Part shown: positions 9,072 to 17,596 of the stretch, one piece after another
Layout of the letters: each line of letters begins with the position of its first letter
Numbering within the stretch: the first letter of the stretch is position 1
Assembly (NCBI GenBank): GCA_964520865.1
Contig: CAZFOY010000013.1
Coordinates: 1 to 64,000 of the forward strand
Source of the DNA: CAVQCT01 sp964520865
Lineage (GTDB): Bacteria; Zixibacteria; MSB-5A5; GN15; FEB-12
Direction: 5' to 3'
DNA: 64,000 nucleotides
Notes under the pieces: generated by a model
Database searches by the model: none
What the model was told of the DNA's origin: nothing
The model's input: the letters and a program-made list of their open reading frames with translations, nothing else
Program-made: the position numbers and the translations under genes

Positions 9072-9598
9072 GTGAGCCGACTTTCCCTCACATATAAGCC
9101 CTTGAGAGCGTGGAAAAGCAACGGGAAAATCAGCATGTTGCTCACCAGCGAGATCAGGGACCAGAGCGAACCGGCGATAAAGCGCGGCCAGAACGGCTGA
9201 AACACCCACGCGTCGACCAGATTAACGGGCAGATAGAAGCCAACCGTGCAGAGTATCGCCGATGACGCGAGGATCACCGAAGGCATCACACCCCGATTCT
9301 GATCGAGCCATCCTTGCGCCCGTATCTCCGCACCGACTAATCCACTAATCGAGGTTCCAACTACCTGTGCGATGGTGACGGGAATGGTTGCCGGTCCGTA
9401 GGGATTAAATATCGTCCAGATGCCCATGCCGATAACGCCAACCAGAATGCCCGGAATTGCACCCCAGGCGGCTCCGGCAAAGAAGACGATGAAAAAGACG
9501 AGATTAACGTTTGGCAGATACGATGTCCCCAGCGAGAGAACGTAGATCAATGCTGAAAACAGGGCGATGCGGGGAATCAGCCGGATCGTCCGATTCAT
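9068..9598 (-). CDS. ECF transporter substrate-binding (S) component
   Basis: This 176-residue membrane protein has about six hydrophobic segments and the general look of ECF S components: a short start, FFAGAAWGAIPGILVGVIGM near residues 39-58 and a helix pair with WGA- and NP-type turns. S components bind a vitamin or metal and work with a shared EcfT and two ATPases, none of which is in this window. Both ends overlap neighbouring genes by 4 bases: the metallopeptidase gene upstream and the barrel receptor downstream. That arrangement pairs an inner-membrane binder with an outer-membrane receptor. Confidence 0.75.
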   Translation of the reverse strand: MNRTIRLIPRIALFSALIYVLSLGTSYLPNVNLVFFIVFFAGAAWGAIPGILVGVIGMGIWTIFNPYGPATIPVTIAQVVGTSISGLVGAEIRAQGWLDQNRGVMPSVILASSAILCTVGFYLPVNLVDAWVFQPFWPRFIAGSLWSLISLVSNMLIFPLLFHALKGLYVRESRLT

Positions 9599-11673
9599 CG
9601 AATAAGCGCGACTTTGGTTTTCTTTTCCGCCAGCAACGTCCCTTTGAATTGTGTCGAATAGAGACGAGCGTAGGCAATGTACACGCCTGAAGCTACATTC
9701 TTACCGGCGGCGTTCTGAAGATCCCAGTCGCCGTAGTATTCGCCGAGACGGGGATCGGACGACGAAATCGCATCCAGCGTACGCACATGCTCGCCTGCAA
9801 TAGTATAGATATCGATCACGAGGTAAGGGTCGCTGCCTGAATAAGATTGACCGTACACAGGGAGACCGGACTCGTCGGTAGGAATCTGGAATCTGAACGT
9901 AACTTTCGGGTCGGCAAGTTTCGACACTACGGCCGGGTTTGGATAAGGGTTGAAAACGGCGGCGGGCAGGTTTACCTGAGTCGAATCGAGCGCCGTATGC
10001 TCGTCCACTATGTAGGCAATATAGTAATCTCCGTTCGACGCGAGTGGATGGAAAGCGGTGTCGTATTGAGACGCCGGCGAGAAAATGAAAGTCACACTGC
10101 GATACTGACGTGGATTCAAAATGGCTATGCCTATGGAGGACCCGAGGCTCTGCGGAAGCAGACCACGATCTATCTCCAGTGAATCAGGGAAGTTCTCCAA
10201 TTGATAGATGACGCTAAGACCCCAATCGAGGTGAAAGGTCGAATCAAGCAACATGGCAATGGTGAACAGCGAATCGGTATGGATAAAGTCATAGCCGGCA
10301 GTCGTATCGGTTACCTCGGAACTGTCGGTGCAGTTCGGAAAAGCTCCTGAATTGCAGTTCCAATAAGTAGTGTCATATACAATATTCGGCAGCTCCTGAA
10401 ACCGAAGATAGAATGCTCCGTTGTGATCAGGATTATACGGATTGTTCGCGAGAACACTAACCGGATAGTTATTCCACACGGCCATGACCGGATCGGTCGG
10501 ACCGTCGTTAAACATCGGATAGTTCGCCCGCTCGAGGTACCCCACTCCGGACGGAGCCTGAGAGGCCCGCTGACCGGTGAAGTAGTTCCAGAGGGCAAAT
10601 TCTCTGAAGGCGGTAGCCATCGAGCCGCCCCCGGTGATGGAATCGACCACGGCATTGGTTGCCAACAAGAAATTGGGACCGGGAACCTGACCGCACTTCA
10701 GCCAGATATCCCGAATCGCATTCTTGCCGTACCGCTGCGCGAGAAACATCGGGAAGATCCCGCAGGCATACGGATGTAACGACGACAGCGAAGGAAACGA
10801 CTGAATCGATTCCCAGGGGGAGCTGAAAAAGTACGGGAGATAGTAATAGTAGTCGTTGATAGTTGTATAGTTCTCTTCCTCACTCCAGACCGCCGACATC
10901 TCCTGCCAAGCCGGGCCGTTGACCCCGGCCACGGTTCCTTCTTCCGTCTCAGTAAAGTCGAGACCGAACTGGATTACGTGAAAGAACTCATGGGCACAGG
11001 TTACTCGAACGGCATCGAGTGGCCTGTTCTTATAGGGAAGAATCGATTGATAATCATTGTCCAGTTCCTGAAAAGCGGTAGCCCGCGTCGTTCCAGGCCC
11101 ATCGATCCTTGCCGAGTCGAGATACGTCAAACCGTAGTACGTACTCGGAAGATTCACCAGGTAGACGTCGAATTTGTTATCACCGCTGCCGGGGTAAAAT
11201 CCGTCCTGAGGCGGCGCGGGATAGCCGAGCACATTTACCATGTGGTTATAGACTTCGTCATAGATGCGGGCGACCGAGTCGGCATAACCGGGGAATCCGC
11301 TATAAACGGCGTCCGTCCCGGTGGTCGTATAGTGGATCAGGAAGCGCCCCGATGGTGAGACGAGTGAATCATCGAGTCCGGTAGGACGTGCAACTGTCTG
11401 AACGCCGAGCGACTTCATCAGCCCCGGGTCGAGCTTGTCTTTGTTCAGGAAAAATGAAAGGACGGCGGGCGTGCCGCACTTCAATGGGACTTCGGGCTGC
11501 TCCGAAGGGAGCGTTAACCCCTCAGATACCGCGGCCGTTCGTGAGATCTGGCCGGTTGCGAACATGTAATTGAGAATGATATCTCTCTGTTCCTGCTGGT
11601 TGAGATCTTCGGCTGAGGCGGCCGTGACCGACGAGAGAATAAAGAGGAGGCAGATGGCCAGTATATTTCTCAA
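9595..11673 (-). CDS. Secreted zinc metallopeptidase (MXAN_6640-like) with C-terminal sorting-type domain
   Basis: This 692-residue exported protein starts, in my reading, at a TTG (11673) that overlaps the upstream stop (TTGA), with GAGG at proper spacing. This gives a clean signal peptide ending TAASA. The zinc motif HEFFH is at residues 228-232 and a downstream QEMSAVWSEE supplies a likely third ligand near residue 250. The last ~110 residues (from NPYPNPAV) resemble FlgD/Ig-like C-terminal sorting domains of FCB-group secreted proteins. An earlier in-frame start at 11718 would overlap the upstream gene by 49 bases. Confidence 0.8.
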   Translation of the reverse strand: MRNILAICLLFILSSVTAASAEDLNQQEQRDIILNYMFATGQISRTAAVSEGLTLPSEQPEVPLKCGTPAVLSFFLNKDKLDPGLMKSLGVQTVARPTGLDDSLVSPSGRFLIHYTTTGTDAVYSGFPGYADSVARIYDEVYNHMVNVLGYPAPPQDGFYPGSGDNKFDVYLVNLPSTYYGLTYLDSARIDGPGTTRATAFQELDNDYQSILPYKNRPLDAVRVTCAHEFFHVIQFGLDFTETEEGTVAGVNGPAWQEMSAVWSEEENYTTINDYYYYLPYFFSSPWESIQSFPSLSSLHPYACGIFPMFLAQRYGKNAIRDIWLKCGQVPGPNFLLATNAVVDSITGGGSMATAFREFALWNYFTGQRASQAPSGVGYLERANYPMFNDGPTDPVMAVWNNYPVSVLANNPYNPDHNGAFYLRFQELPNIVYDTTYWNCNSGAFPNCTDSSEVTDTTAGYDFIHTDSLFTIAMLLDSTFHLDWGLSVIYQLENFPDSLEIDRGLLPQSLGSSIGIAILNPRQYRSVTFIFSPASQYDTAFHPLASNGDYYIAYIVDEHTALDSTQVNLPAAVFNPYPNPAVVSKLADPKVTFRFQIPTDESGLPVYGQSYSGSDPYLVIDIYTIAGEHVRTLDAISSSDPRLGEYYGDWDLQNAAGKNVASGVYIAYARLYSTQFKGTLLAEKKTKVALIR

Positions 11674-12503
11674 TTTGTCCTCACTTTTTCCAGACGTTCT
11701 TTCAATTGATCCAGACATGTATAGGGCACTTTTTGAGAGCCGATCGCACTGTATCTCCCCTCCCGACCATGAAAGTCCGACCCTCCCGAAGTAAGCAGGC
11801 GGAACCGTTCGGCAAGGTGTTTGAATCGGTCGGTCACGGAGCGAGTATGCGCCGGGTGATAGACTTCGATACCGTCAAGCCCCATCCCCACCAACGTCTC
11901 TATGTACTTATCGTTTTCGTCGATCGCCGGGTGAGCCAGAAAGGCCAGACCCCTGGCGCCGTGAATGAGATCAATCGCATCACCAGGTGCGAAATTGACT
12001 TTTGGAACATAGGCCGGACCGCCGGTGCGAATGTACCGTTCGAAGGCTTCTTCGTACGTCTTAACATGATTCTGCTGGTGCATCGCCTGCGCGATATGCG
12101 GTCTGCCTATCACCGTTCCCTGGGCCTGCTGTTCGACATCTTCGTAAGAGATATGCACACCCATCCCGTTGAGTTTCTCGACGATCTCTCTGCCTCGGTC
12201 TGTCCTGCGCTGCTGGAATTCGGCGAGCGCGTTGGTGAATTCAGCGTTTGAAGTATCGAATCCGTAGGCCAGCATGTGCAGGTCACCCTCGTTTAGCGAT
12301 ACCGAAAGTTCTACACCTGAGATGAGTTCCGGATCCCGCTCGTCGAGAAGTGACTTTACCGCCTGAAACCCTTCATAGGTATCGTGGTCGGTGACCGAGA
12401 AGACGGCAAGGTTTTTCGATCTCACGATATCCAGCAACTCGTTCGGGGTACAGACACCGTCGGAGTAATTGGTGTGCATGTGCAGGTCGATATACTTCTT
12501 CAT
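11670..12503 (-). CDS. PHP-domain nucleoside bisphosphate phosphatase / RNase AM-like
   Basis: This 277-residue protein matches the YciV/RNase AM type of PHP protein: DLHMHTNYSDG at residues 6-16, VTDHDT near 37, GVELSV near 63, FLAHPAI near 190 and SGGSDFHG near 245. Characterised relatives release mononucleotides from 3',5'-bisphosphonucleotides or trim 5' ends of short RNA. The start codon directly follows the stop of the formiminotransferase gene, and its stop overlaps the peptidase start, so it is embedded in the operon. Confidence 0.87.
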   Translation of the reverse strand: MKKYIDLHMHTNYSDGVCTPNELLDIVRSKNLAVFSVTDHDTYEGFQAVKSLLDERDPELISGVELSVSLNEGDLHMLAYGFDTSNAEFTNALAEFQQRRTDRGREIVEKLNGMGVHISYEDVEQQAQGTVIGRPHIAQAMHQQNHVKTYEEAFERYIRTGGPAYVPKVNFAPGDAIDLIHGARGLAFLAHPAIDENDKYIETLVGMGLDGIEVYHPAHTRSVTDRFKHLAERFRLLTSGGSDFHGREGRYSAIGSQKVPYTCLDQLKERLEKVRTN

Positions 12504-14018
12504 TCAAAAGCTGTTTTCAACGTGCTGCTTGATTCGCGCCGCGATTTCACGACCTTCTTTAATGATTTTATCTGCTTCGCCGCCCAGGCGTTTGACGAAC
12601 TCTTTGTCGTTCAACGAAGTCAGGTTGATGCGAACGTTGTACCCGGCCCCTTCGATCGCCGCAAGCCCCATAAGCGAAGCGACTCCGGCGTCGGATACGG
12701 AATGCTGATTCCCCTTCTTCGCCACAACTTCGGCCATACGGAGAACCTCCAGCGATTTCGTCATTACGGTCAACGGTACCTCCGCAGCCCCTTTGGTGGC
12801 GGCTTCGACTGCCTCCGTACGCTCATCGGTATCTTTGGGAAGTTTGAACGCTTCCATCACTTTGTTGAATGCTTCTTTGTCAGTGTCAATCAACTTCGTC
12901 AACTCGGTACGTAACGAATCAGCTTTGTCCCGAATGTCCGACAGCTCCTCTTTGACGTCGGCGAAAGCCTTCTTGCCCACTGTAAGTCTGCAGACCATCG
13001 CAGTCAAAGCCGAAGCAAGAACGCCGGCCGATGCAGCAACTGAGCCGCCGCCCGGCGCGGGTGAGGACGATGCTACTTCGTCGTAGAAAGACTCCCCACC
13101 GGCAGGCTGCTGGGACATGGCCGACTTGAGTTTTTCTTCAAGGATCTGGGCCTTGGAAAACTTTTCGAGCCGTAGATAAAAGTCGGCAACATCGACAATA
13201 GCGTCGTTCGGTAGCAGGCCGACGATCTCTGAAGATGTCACATTGACGCCATAACGAGCCGCTTCCGACTTGATCGTCTCAAAGACCCGGAATATCGGCG
13301 TCTTGGTATAGTTGACGAGGTTCATCGAGATCTGAACCTGCTTGCGCTCCTTGATTTCGAAACCGAGTGCTTTGACAAACCGATAGCCGCCTTTGATCGA
13401 ACGAACAGCATCGGCGATATTATCGGCGATCCATTTCTGATCTGTCCCGAGATAGACGTTAAATGCGATTAGCGGAAAACGCACGCCGATCGCCGTCGCC
13501 CCGGCTTTCAGATTCATTTTCGACGGACCGTAGTCAGGCTTCCGGGCGGGATCGGTCTCGATGCTGTCGCGAATCCCTTCGTATTGACCGGTGCGTACTT
13601 TGGCCAAGTTCTTTCGCTTCGGCGTACTTGCAGCGTCCTCGTACAGGTAGACCGGAATCTGAAGTTCGTCGCCGACCCGCTGGCCGAGTTTGTTGGCCAA
13701 TTCGATCGCATCTTCGATTGTCACTTCAGATATCGGGATAAACGGACAGACGTCGCAGGCACCCATGCGCGGATGCTCCCCGTGATGGGTGGTCATATCG
13801 ATCAATTCGGCCGCTTTCTGATATCCGCGGAACGCCGCTTCAACTGCGTTCTTCGGATCGGTCACGAAGGTGACGACGGCCCGATTGTGATCGGCATCCA
13901 TTTCTTTATCGAGCAGAATGACGCCTTCGACCGATGTAATCGCCTGACAGATAGCATCGATCACTTCCGGTCTCCGGCCTTCGGAAAAATTCGGTACACA
14001 TTCAACAAGCTTGGGCAT
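12504..14018 (-). CDS. Formiminotransferase-cyclodeaminase (fused)
   Basis: This 504-residue protein fuses a glutamate formiminotransferase domain (about 1-300) to a cyclodeaminase domain (about 320-504). It should move the formimino group of formiminoglutamate onto tetrahydrofolate and release ammonia, feeding histidine-derived carbon into the folate pool. The transferase motif HHGEHPRMGACDVCPF lies near residues 79-94, and the cyclodeaminase half contains APGGGSVAA and a C-terminal YNVRINL stretch. The ATG has a good GAGAAGG site. No other hut genes are in the window. Confidence 0.92.
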   Translation of the reverse strand: MPKLVECVPNFSEGRRPEVIDAICQAITSVEGVILLDKEMDADHNRAVVTFVTDPKNAVEAAFRGYQKAAELIDMTTHHGEHPRMGACDVCPFIPISEVTIEDAIELANKLGQRVGDELQIPVYLYEDAASTPKRKNLAKVRTGQYEGIRDSIETDPARKPDYGPSKMNLKAGATAIGVRFPLIAFNVYLGTDQKWIADNIADAVRSIKGGYRFVKALGFEIKERKQVQISMNLVNYTKTPIFRVFETIKSEAARYGVNVTSSEIVGLLPNDAIVDVADFYLRLEKFSKAQILEEKLKSAMSQQPAGGESFYDEVASSSPAPGGGSVAASAGVLASALTAMVCRLTVGKKAFADVKEELSDIRDKADSLRTELTKLIDTDKEAFNKVMEAFKLPKDTDERTEAVEAATKGAAEVPLTVMTKSLEVLRMAEVVAKKGNQHSVSDAGVASLMGLAAIEGAGYNVRINLTSLNDKEFVKRLGGEADKIIKEGREIAARIKQHVENSF

Positions 14019-14038
14019 ATTACCTTCTCCGTAGCAGT

Positions 14039-14998
14039 CTAAGAACGCTGTTTCTTCTTCAGACCCCAGGCCAACAGGGGGATCATGATTTCGTGATGTC
14101 CGACAAAATTGAACCCTTCCCCTGCGTTGAAGGTCGGACGGGTCACTATGTTGACCATCGGACGATAATGAATGATCATGTCAAAATTAGCAGTCGTGAG
14201 TCGATTCTTCCCCTTGTGCAGATTGCGGGCAACCGTCAGCGCCTTGAGAAAGACTTCCGGCAGAATGACGGCCGAGCCGATATTGGCCACGACCCCGCCC
14301 CGATTGATATCCGCGCAGACGCTCGCCAATAATTTGAAGTCGTTGTACGACGCCTGCCCTACGCCGGAAGCGTCGAAATTAGGATGCTGCGCGATCGTAT
14401 CGGTACCGATTCCAACATGAACGGTGATCGGCAACCCCAGATCATCAGCTGTACCGAATACCGACAGGTGACGGTTCTTCGCCTTCTCTCGATTAATGAA
14501 TTTCCCTCCTGCGGCGCCGAGGCCGATATTTTGTTCAATCGCCAGATCCACGATCTTACGATACATTTCCCCCGTCTCGCGGACCATGCCGAAAGATCCG
14601 TCGGTCAATCCGGCCTGAACGTCCTCGGAGGTCCCACCCCAGAAAGCGAGTTCCAAATCATGAATAAGCCCGGCGCCATTGAAAGAGAGACCGGAAACGA
14701 TTCCGGATTTCATCAGGTCGATAAAGATCGGCGACAGACCGACTTTGATCGTATGCGCACCCAGCAGCAGATGGAACGGTTTGTTATTCTTCCTCGCCCG
14801 CGTGACGAGTTCGATGAACCTGTTGAAATCGGCCGCTTTCAGGAAAGCCGGAAGTGAGCTGAAGAAATCGTCCCCGGACAGTTTCTTCACCGGTTTTCCG
14901 AACGCCTTTACCTCGGTCTTATTCGAGCGTTTGGTTATCGGATAACGCCTGACTTTGGTGAGATCAGCCGGTGCGTATGTCTTCTTCCTGGGGGGCAT
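14039..14998 (-). CDS. Conserved protein of unknown function, possibly deoxyhypusine-synthase-like fold
   Basis: This roughly 319-residue soluble protein has strongly patterned motifs: LLGAHTIKVGL, FNGAGLIHDLELAFWGGTSE, GSFGMVRETGEMY, ITVHVGIGTD, VANIGSAVILPEVFLKAL and a C-terminal FVGHHEIMIPLL. These suggest a nucleotide-binding enzyme family with conserved His and Asp residues. I suspect a relation to the deoxyhypusine synthase fold, but the catalytic lysine region of that family is not evident, so no function is assigned. I place the start at ATG 14998 just after the upstream stop; a GTG at 15019 is possible. Confidence 0.75.
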   Translation of the reverse strand: MPPRKKTYAPADLTKVRRYPITKRSNKTEVKAFGKPVKKLSGDDFFSSLPAFLKAADFNRFIELVTRARKNNKPFHLLLGAHTIKVGLSPIFIDLMKSGIVSGLSFNGAGLIHDLELAFWGGTSEDVQAGLTDGSFGMVRETGEMYRKIVDLAIEQNIGLGAAGGKFINREKAKNRHLSVFGTADDLGLPITVHVGIGTDTIAQHPNFDASGVGQASYNDFKLLASVCADINRGGVVANIGSAVILPEVFLKALTVARNLHKGKNRLTTANFDMIIHYRPMVNIVTRPTFNAGEGFNFVGHHEIMIPLLAWGLKKKQRS

Positions 14999-14999
14999 A

Positions 15000-15842
15000 C
15001 TAAAAGACTTCGATGTCACCGAGTTTATAATCGGTCAACTCGGCCGAAATCGATCCTACGAGCACTTTGGATTTCATGAGCACAGGCATCTTCAGTTTAT
15101 CGTCGGTGAGCCAGACAGTCAATTTGCCTTCATGTTTGAACACGCCGACCGATTGGAGTAACGGCTCGACTACAACACAGTCGAAAGTCCCGGCCGGTAC
15201 TTTTATCCGCTCTTTCTTGACCACCCGAACTTCGAGCGCATACTTCTTGCCGTCGGTGTAGTTGTCCACGAAGATTGATTTCCCCGGTACCAGATTCTGA
15301 GTGCGGACAAAGTAGAGCGCCGAGAGAGCGTCCTGGATGTAAGGCTCCGTCTCGACCGTGTCTTTCTTGTAGTAGACCATATGGCGCCGCTGGTCGAACT
15401 CATACATCTGGTCTGCCCGGTAGTTGCCTTCGCGAAGGTTCTTCTCGAATCGCCAGCTGAACAAGCCGATCGCATCCATGATTGATTCAACCCGATCGTC
15501 GACCTTGAAGAAGCTCGAGAAGAAGCTGTTCGAATTGGCCCGCGTGATAATCTGGTAACAGGGTCGGTTCTGATACTCGATCAAATTAGCCACTTCCATC
15601 GACGCGGTCCCGGCGTTGATGAACCCGTAGTTGATATCGAACGAGAGCTTCTCGCCGGCTCCGAATGCAACGTTTTCGACATAGCGGTCGAACGAGTTGG
15701 GAGTCGCTTTTGGATCGAGTGTGTCCTGGGTTGCGGCGCGGGCTATTCCGATCTGAATAGCGAGAAAATAGAAGATCGGCACCATGCCTATCGTCAGAAG
15801 GGAAAAAAGGAGAAATCGGTGGAGGACGCGCCTAATTGCCAT
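15000..15842 (-). CDS. DUF3108-family exported protein
   Basis: This protein of about 280 residues has an N-terminal hydrophobic helix (signal anchor or signal peptide) followed by a beta-rich domain typical of DUF3108: GEKLSFDINYGFINAGTASM near residue 65, a long strand-rich middle and the closing GTFDCVVVEP and KLTVWLTDD segments. The family is periplasmic or envelope-linked in Gram-negative bacteria and has no settled function. Several ATGs are available (15857, 15854, 15842), all inside the end of the phosphatase gene. Confidence 0.82.
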   Translation of the reverse strand: MAIRRVLHRFLLFSLLTIGMVPIFYFLAIQIGIARAATQDTLDPKATPNSFDRYVENVAFGAGEKLSFDINYGFINAGTASMEVANLIEYQNRPCYQIITRANSNSFFSSFFKVDDRVESIMDAIGLFSWRFEKNLREGNYRADQMYEFDQRRHMVYYKKDTVETEPYIQDALSALYFVRTQNLVPGKSIFVDNYTDGKKYALEVRVVKKERIKVPAGTFDCVVVEPLLQSVGVFKHEGKLTVWLTDDKLKMPVLMKSKVLVGSISAELTDYKLGDIEVF

Positions 15843-16329
15843 CAGTATTCTCATCAATTCTTTTTACAATTTCATCGAGAAACTTGCCCAGATACTCGCC
15901 GATTTCGAGAAAGGTTTCGTTGTACCGATCGAGCGATTGTCCGATCGGATCATCGACCCCTTCTCCCTTCGGATTCGGATCGGGGAAGTTCTTGAACAAA
16001 AAGGTCTTGTCTCGGGCGTCCCGACGGAGCCGGACGATCGCCTTAACGTGCTCCTGGGTCATACCGAAAATCAGATCCGCTTGCTCAATCAGCTCCGGCG
16101 TAAGTGGTTGTGACTGATGATGCGAGATATCCACGTCCCAGACTTTGACCGCCTCGACCGCATACATCGTCGCCGGAAATCCGGTCGCCGCGGATGCTCC
16201 GGCTGACATCACCTTGAATTTGCCCGGGCGGCGCTTCTCTAACAATGCGCGCAAGGCACCCTCGGCCATTGGTGATCGACAGGTATTTCCGGTGCAGACA
16301 AACAGGATTACGAATTTATTGTCAGTCAT
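15832..16329 (-). CDS. Low-molecular-weight protein tyrosine/arginine phosphatase
   Basis: This 165-residue protein has the family P-loop at residues 12-18 (CTGNTCR, nucleophile Cys12 and Arg18) and a late DDPIG segment near residue 127 supplying the general acid. It should hydrolyse phosphotyrosine or phosphoarginine. The adjacent TsaC gene mirrors the ywlC-ywlE pairing of Bacillus, which makes an arginine phosphatase role worth considering. It starts in an ATGA overlap with tsaC. Confidence 0.88.
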   Translation of the reverse strand: MTDNKFVILFVCTGNTCRSPMAEGALRALLEKRRPGKFKVMSAGASAATGFPATMYAVEAVKVWDVDISHHQSQPLTPELIEQADLIFGMTQEHVKAIVRLRRDARDKTFLFKNFPDPNPKGEGVDDPIGQSLDRYNETFLEIGEYLGKFLDEIVKRIDENTDGN

Positions 16330-16970
16330 ATTAACTGGCGCTTGAGCGCGCTCCTAATAGCCGCCTCTTCGATCGCTCCTTGCCGAAGAATGACTGGTTC
16401 ACCGCTCGAAAGATCCACTACCGTCGATGCCGTGCCATCGAGAATACCAGCATCCACGTACAGATCTATCCGGCCGCCAAAATGTCTCGCTATCTCTTCG
16501 ACCGTATAGCATTCGCTGTTTCCCGATGGGTTTGCCGAAGTTGCGGTGATGGGGAAATCGATGTTTTCAAGTAGCAGTCGTATGAACGACGATGATGATA
16601 CTCTGATTCCTATCTTGCCGTCAATCACGACCTGATCCGGCAACCTGCAAGTGGACTTGAGCACCAGGGTAAGCGGTCCGGGGAGAAACATGGCCGCCAT
16701 TCCCTGAGCCTCGGAACTGACTTCCGCGTAGGCGGTCAGTTCCTCGACATTCCGAACGAAAATCGCTGTCGGCATCGATTTCGGACGACCCTTAACCCGG
16801 TAGAGGCGATCGAGCACCTCGCCGTTATCCGCTCGCGCGATCAGACCGTATCGCGTTTCGGTCGGCGCCACTACCAGCCCCCCTTCGGCAAGCGTCTGAG
16901 CGGCAAGAGAAACGACGGTGTGGGGTGGATTGTTATAATCTATAGATTCGATGCGCGACGAATTCATCAT
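16326..16970 (-). CDS. tsaC: Threonylcarbamoyl-AMP synthase (Sua5/YciO/YrdC)
   Basis: This 214-residue enzyme should make threonylcarbamoyl-AMP from threonine, bicarbonate and ATP for the t6A37 modification of tRNAs. The YrdC domain is recognised by GLVVAPTETRYGLIARADN near residue 31, the KGRPKSMPTAIFV segment near 60, and SANPSGNSE near 143. It lacks the extra C-terminal Sua5 domain. It overlaps both neighbours by 4 bases. Two adjacent ATGs at 16970 and 16967 are possible starts. Confidence 0.9.
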   Translation of the reverse strand: MMNSSRIESIDYNNPPHTVVSLAAQTLAEGGLVVAPTETRYGLIARADNGEVLDRLYRVKGRPKSMPTAIFVRNVEELTAYAEVSSEAQGMAAMFLPGPLTLVLKSTCRLPDQVVIDGKIGIRVSSSSFIRLLLENIDFPITATSANPSGNSECYTVEEIARHFGGRIDLYVDAGILDGTASTVVDLSSGEPVILRQGAIEEAAIRSALKRQLI

Positions 16971-17596
16971 CCTTCACCGTTCTGGTCATCGTTATAAGTT
17001 GTGTCAATATCCTGGACCGGCGCGGTATCACGGTAGAGCGGAGCGGCTTCCTTGACGCCTACATTCACGATCACAACCCACGCCGTGGAATAGCCGGCCG
17101 CCTTTACTCGCTGGAGGTACTCGTCCGCCTTGTCGCGGTCGGCAAAACTCCCGACGCGGATCTTATAATATGGCACTTCATAGTCCAGAAAAACAGGTCG
17201 GTCGAATATCTCCTGGGCGACCCTGAGTTCGTGTCTCGCCTCACCGTAAAGCTTGCTGGTATACAACTGAATCCGATAGGCCTGACCATTCACGCTATCT
17301 GTCGGCATCGGCGGAGCCACCGTTCCGCTTGTAGAACTATCCGCATTGCTCGCGGTAGTCGAGGAAGCATCTATCAGCGCTACTTTCCCTACGATCTCAC
17401 CACTCTTGGGATGCTCTTCAGGGACAACCTGATTGTCGCCGGGAAGTCCCAGCGGATCGAATCCGCGATTGCTCGGTGTACCTGCGGCAGGCTGGGTCAA
17501 TTTCTCCTCAGCTACCTTGTTGGCCGGTTGGCACCCGACCAGAGCCAGCGCCGCGACAAGCACGACTGAGCTATAAATATTTGCGCGTATTTTCAT
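16967..17596 (-). CDS. SPOR-domain lipoprotein
   Basis: This 209-residue predicted lipoprotein has a signal peptide ending in the lipobox LALVGC (Cys22), a low-complexity linker and a C-terminal SPOR domain (about 107-180; YRIQLYTSKLYGEARHELRV, then IRVGSFADRDKADEYLQRV). SPOR domains bind denuded septal peptidoglycan, so a cell-division or cell-wall role in the periplasm is likely. Its start overlaps the end of the guanylyltransferase gene by 26 bases. Confidence 0.88.
   Translation of the reverse strand: MKIRANIYSSVVLVAALALVGCQPANKVAEEKLTQPAAGTPSNRGFDPLGLPGDNQVVPEEHPKSGEIVGKVALIDASSTTASNADSSTSGTVAPPMPTDSVNGQAYRIQLYTSKLYGEARHELRVAQEIFDRPVFLDYEVPYYKIRVGSFADRDKADEYLQRVKAAGYSTAWVVIVNVGVKEAAPLYRDTAPVQDIDTTYNDDQNGEG

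Noticed and set aside
9072..9209. Upstream N-terminal extension of the receptor gene
   Set aside because: The added 46 residues lie inside the S-component gene and would hide the signal peptide, so the internal ATG at 9071 is preferred.
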